In this document: in pieces, positions 62,809 through 64,000 of the stretch
Layout of the letters: every line of letters begins with the position of its first letter
Position numbering within the stretch: the first letter of the stretch is position 1
From: DASRJG01 sp964647625
GTDB taxonomy: Bacteria; Acidobacteriota; Polarisedimenticolia; Polarisedimenticolales; DASRJG01
Length of the DNA stretch: 64,000 nt
Direction: 5' to 3'
NCBI GenBank assembly: GCA_964647625.1
Contig: CAZYHZ010000005.1
Span: 47,003 to 111,002 of the forward strand
Notes under the pieces: model-generated
Told to the model about the DNA's origin: nothing
What the model saw: the letters and a program-made list of their open reading frames with translations, nothing else
Database searches by the model: none
Made by a program: the position numbers and the translations under genes

Positions 62809-63222
62809 CTAACGAACCCGGCGGGCGACGACCATGATGCAGGCGTCGTGGACGGTCATGAACCGCTTGGTCGCGGCGGATCGCAGGACGGCATCGTCGA
62901 AGCTTCCATCCTGCAAGAAGACCAGATCGACGCCGGCGGCGTCCGCTTCGTCGAGCAGCCCGAGGGTCACGTGGGGCGGCGTCACGACGTCCATCATGTC
63001 GACCGGCTTTGGAACGTCGGCGATCGTGCGGTGAACGGGAAGCCCCGCGATCGACGTCTCATGAAGGTTGACCGGCAAGACGGTGTACCCGTGGCGGAGC
63101 AGATCGTGAACGATGATGTTCCCGAACTTTCGGGGATCGTTGCTCGCCCCGACAACCGCAATGCGCGTGCCCTGTGACTTCAGGCGGCGGGTCGCCTCGG
63201 CCAGCGCGGAGCCGTCTCTCAT
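62809..63222 (-). CDS. CoA-binding domain protein (YccU-like)
   Basis: 137 residues from ATG 63222. Rossmann-like CoA_binding_2 fold: RIAVVGASNDPRKFG, GYTVLPVNLHE, VDMMDVVTPPHV and VFLQDGSFDD, where an Asn/Gln-Cys motif is common. Members bind CoA or nucleotides; the physiological role is largely unknown. It is convergent with the DUF4124 gene, leaving 5 bp. Confidence 0.9.
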   Translation of the reverse strand: MRDGSALAEATRRLKSQGTRIAVVGASNDPRKFGNIIVHDLLRHGYTVLPVNLHETSIAGLPVHRTIADVPKPVDMMDVVTPPHVTLGLLDEADAAGVDLVFLQDGSFDDAVLRSAATKRFMTVHDACIMVVARRVR

Positions 63223-63268
63223 GACCCCATTGTCGTACAAACCCAGGATCGAACACCGGGTTTCCGGC

Positions 63269-63274
63269 TAAACT
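63269..63274 (+). promoter_or_regulatory. -10-like hexamer for leaderless start at 63282
   Basis: TAAACT lies 7 nt before ATG 63282, with CCGTCGG between and no ribosome binding site. Confidence 0.45.
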
Positions 63275-63281
63275 CCGTCGG

Positions 63282-64000
63282 ATGAAACCCGTCCTCTTTG
63301 CCGTTCTGCCGATCGTGGCGACCCTCGCCGCGGCGCCGTCGATGGCGGTTACCGTCAAGCCGATCAAGCTCGAGCTGAAGGCGCCGGACAAGCCTCCGGT
63401 CCCGAAGCCGGACATGGTCCCGGAGCTGACGTCCGGGCCCGTGATGCTCGAGCTGACCGACGCGCGCAGCGGCGCCGATCCCAACGTCGTCGGCTCGCAG
63501 AAGCTGGAAGGCGAAGACGTGTACCTCTGGCGGACCGAGGGCGCGGTCGGGCCCGCGGTCAAATCGATCGTCACGGAGGTGCTCGGTGGCTGGTCGGTGC
63601 ACGTCGCACCGGCGGCCGATCATGCGTTGACCCTGGCGCTCGAAAACTACTTCGTCAACGAGAAGTCCGAGATGTTCGGCTCGACCTACATCGCCGAGGT
63701 CAAGCTCGGGGTGACGTTCGCGGATGCGTCCGGGCACGTTCTGTGGACCGGGGACGCTGTGGGGGATGCGAAGCGGCCCGGCGTCGACGCACGGCCGTCG
63801 GGGTGCAACGAAGCGCTGAGCTTCGCCCTCCGCCGGGCGCTGGCGTCCGCGCTCTCGTCGATCAAGGTGGTCGCCGCGCCCGCAGCCGCCCCGGTGGCCG
63901 TCCCCGCTGCCGCGCCCGCGGCCGTCGCCCCGGCGGCCCCCGTCCTTACCGCCCCCGGGGCGATGTTCGCGGCCTTGCAGCGGCTGAAAGACGGCGGCAC
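63282..64000 (+). CDS. Exported protein of unknown function (3' end outside window)
   Basis: Open from ATG 63282 to the right edge, about 239 codons without a stop. Signal peptide (FAVLPIVATLAAAPSMA), then a strand-rich domain (KPIKLELKAPDKPPVP, VYLWRTEGAVG, STYIAEVKLGVTFAD). The use of VLWTGDAVGDAKRPG recalls lipoproteins of the YajG type, though no lipobox is seen. An Ala/Pro-rich segment follows near the edge. Function unknown. Confidence 0.75.
   Translation, partial: MKPVLFAVLPIVATLAAAPSMAVTVKPIKLELKAPDKPPVPKPDMVPELTSGPVMLELTDARSGADPNVVGSQKLEGEDVYLWRTEGAVGPAVKSIVTEVLGGWSVHVAPAADHALTLALENYFVNEKSEMFGSTYIAEVKLGVTFADASGHVLWTGDAVGDAKRPGVDARPSGCNEALSFALRRALASALSSIKVVAAPAAAPVAVPAAAPAAVAPAAPVLTAPGAMFAALQRLKDGG

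Noticed and set aside
1..64000. CRISPR arrays, tRNA or rRNA genes, insertion sequences and phage genes
   Set aside because: No regularly spaced repeats, no cloverleaf-like sequence noticed, and no transposase, integrase or structural phage protein among the translations read.

Overview
The window is uniformly high-GC (roughly two thirds G+C by eye) bacterial chromosome and is gene-dense on both strands, with many 1-35 bp overlaps. No intergenic gap exceeds about 250 bp, and I saw no rRNA, tRNA, CRISPR array, phage genes or complete insertion sequence. Several traits point to an Acidobacteriota-like soil or sediment organism: tandem Ser/Thr kinases carrying TolB-type propellers, an LPSH-type sulfatase-like/TPR protein, giant secreted S8 and Asp-box proteins, and many large polytopic glycosyltransferase-like proteins. 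The phylum is an inference from gene content, not a proven placement.

1-8.3 kb: a glucose-6-phosphate dehydrogenase gene that continues, apparently without a stop, into a cyclic-nucleotide-binding-like domain and runs off the left edge. Divergent from it is a ribose-type sugar ABC importer operon ending in an exported GH38 alpha-mannosidase. 8.3-13.4 kb: a VOC protein, several exported proteins of unknown function, a TPR protein and a tri-heme cytochrome c. 13.6-31.2 kb: five large membrane proteins of glycosyltransferase C or TMTC type. Interleaved with them are a cupredoxin protein, a DUF535 protein, an ABC exporter, a cyclophilin and a sulfatase-like TPR protein. 31.3-45.7 kb: a 1923-residue subtilisin-like protease, an amino-acid operon (dehydratase, ornithine cyclodeaminase homologue, dehydratase), a cyclic-nucleotide-domain Ser/Thr kinase and a 1412-residue Asp-box propeller protein.

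45.9-54.7 kb: an accessory stretch with three toxin-antitoxin modules (MntA/HepT, Xre/RES, YefM/YoeB) around two tandem membrane Ser/Thr kinases and a lower-GC patch with small orphan genes. 54.7-64 kb: housekeeping and envelope genes (pirin, PQQ-type sugar dehydrogenase, RcnB-like, DUF1761, DUF1579, Ada, SprT-like, TGS GTPase, CoA-binding protein), ending in an exported protein cut by the right edge.

Three cross-window patterns stand out. First, at least eight start codons lie only 6-8 bp downstream of a -10-like hexamer with no ribosome binding site, suggesting frequent leaderless transcription. Second, three unrelated secreted proteins end in a similar cysteine-closed C-terminal module. 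Third, cyclic-nucleotide-binding-like domains occur on both a metabolic enzyme and a kinase.
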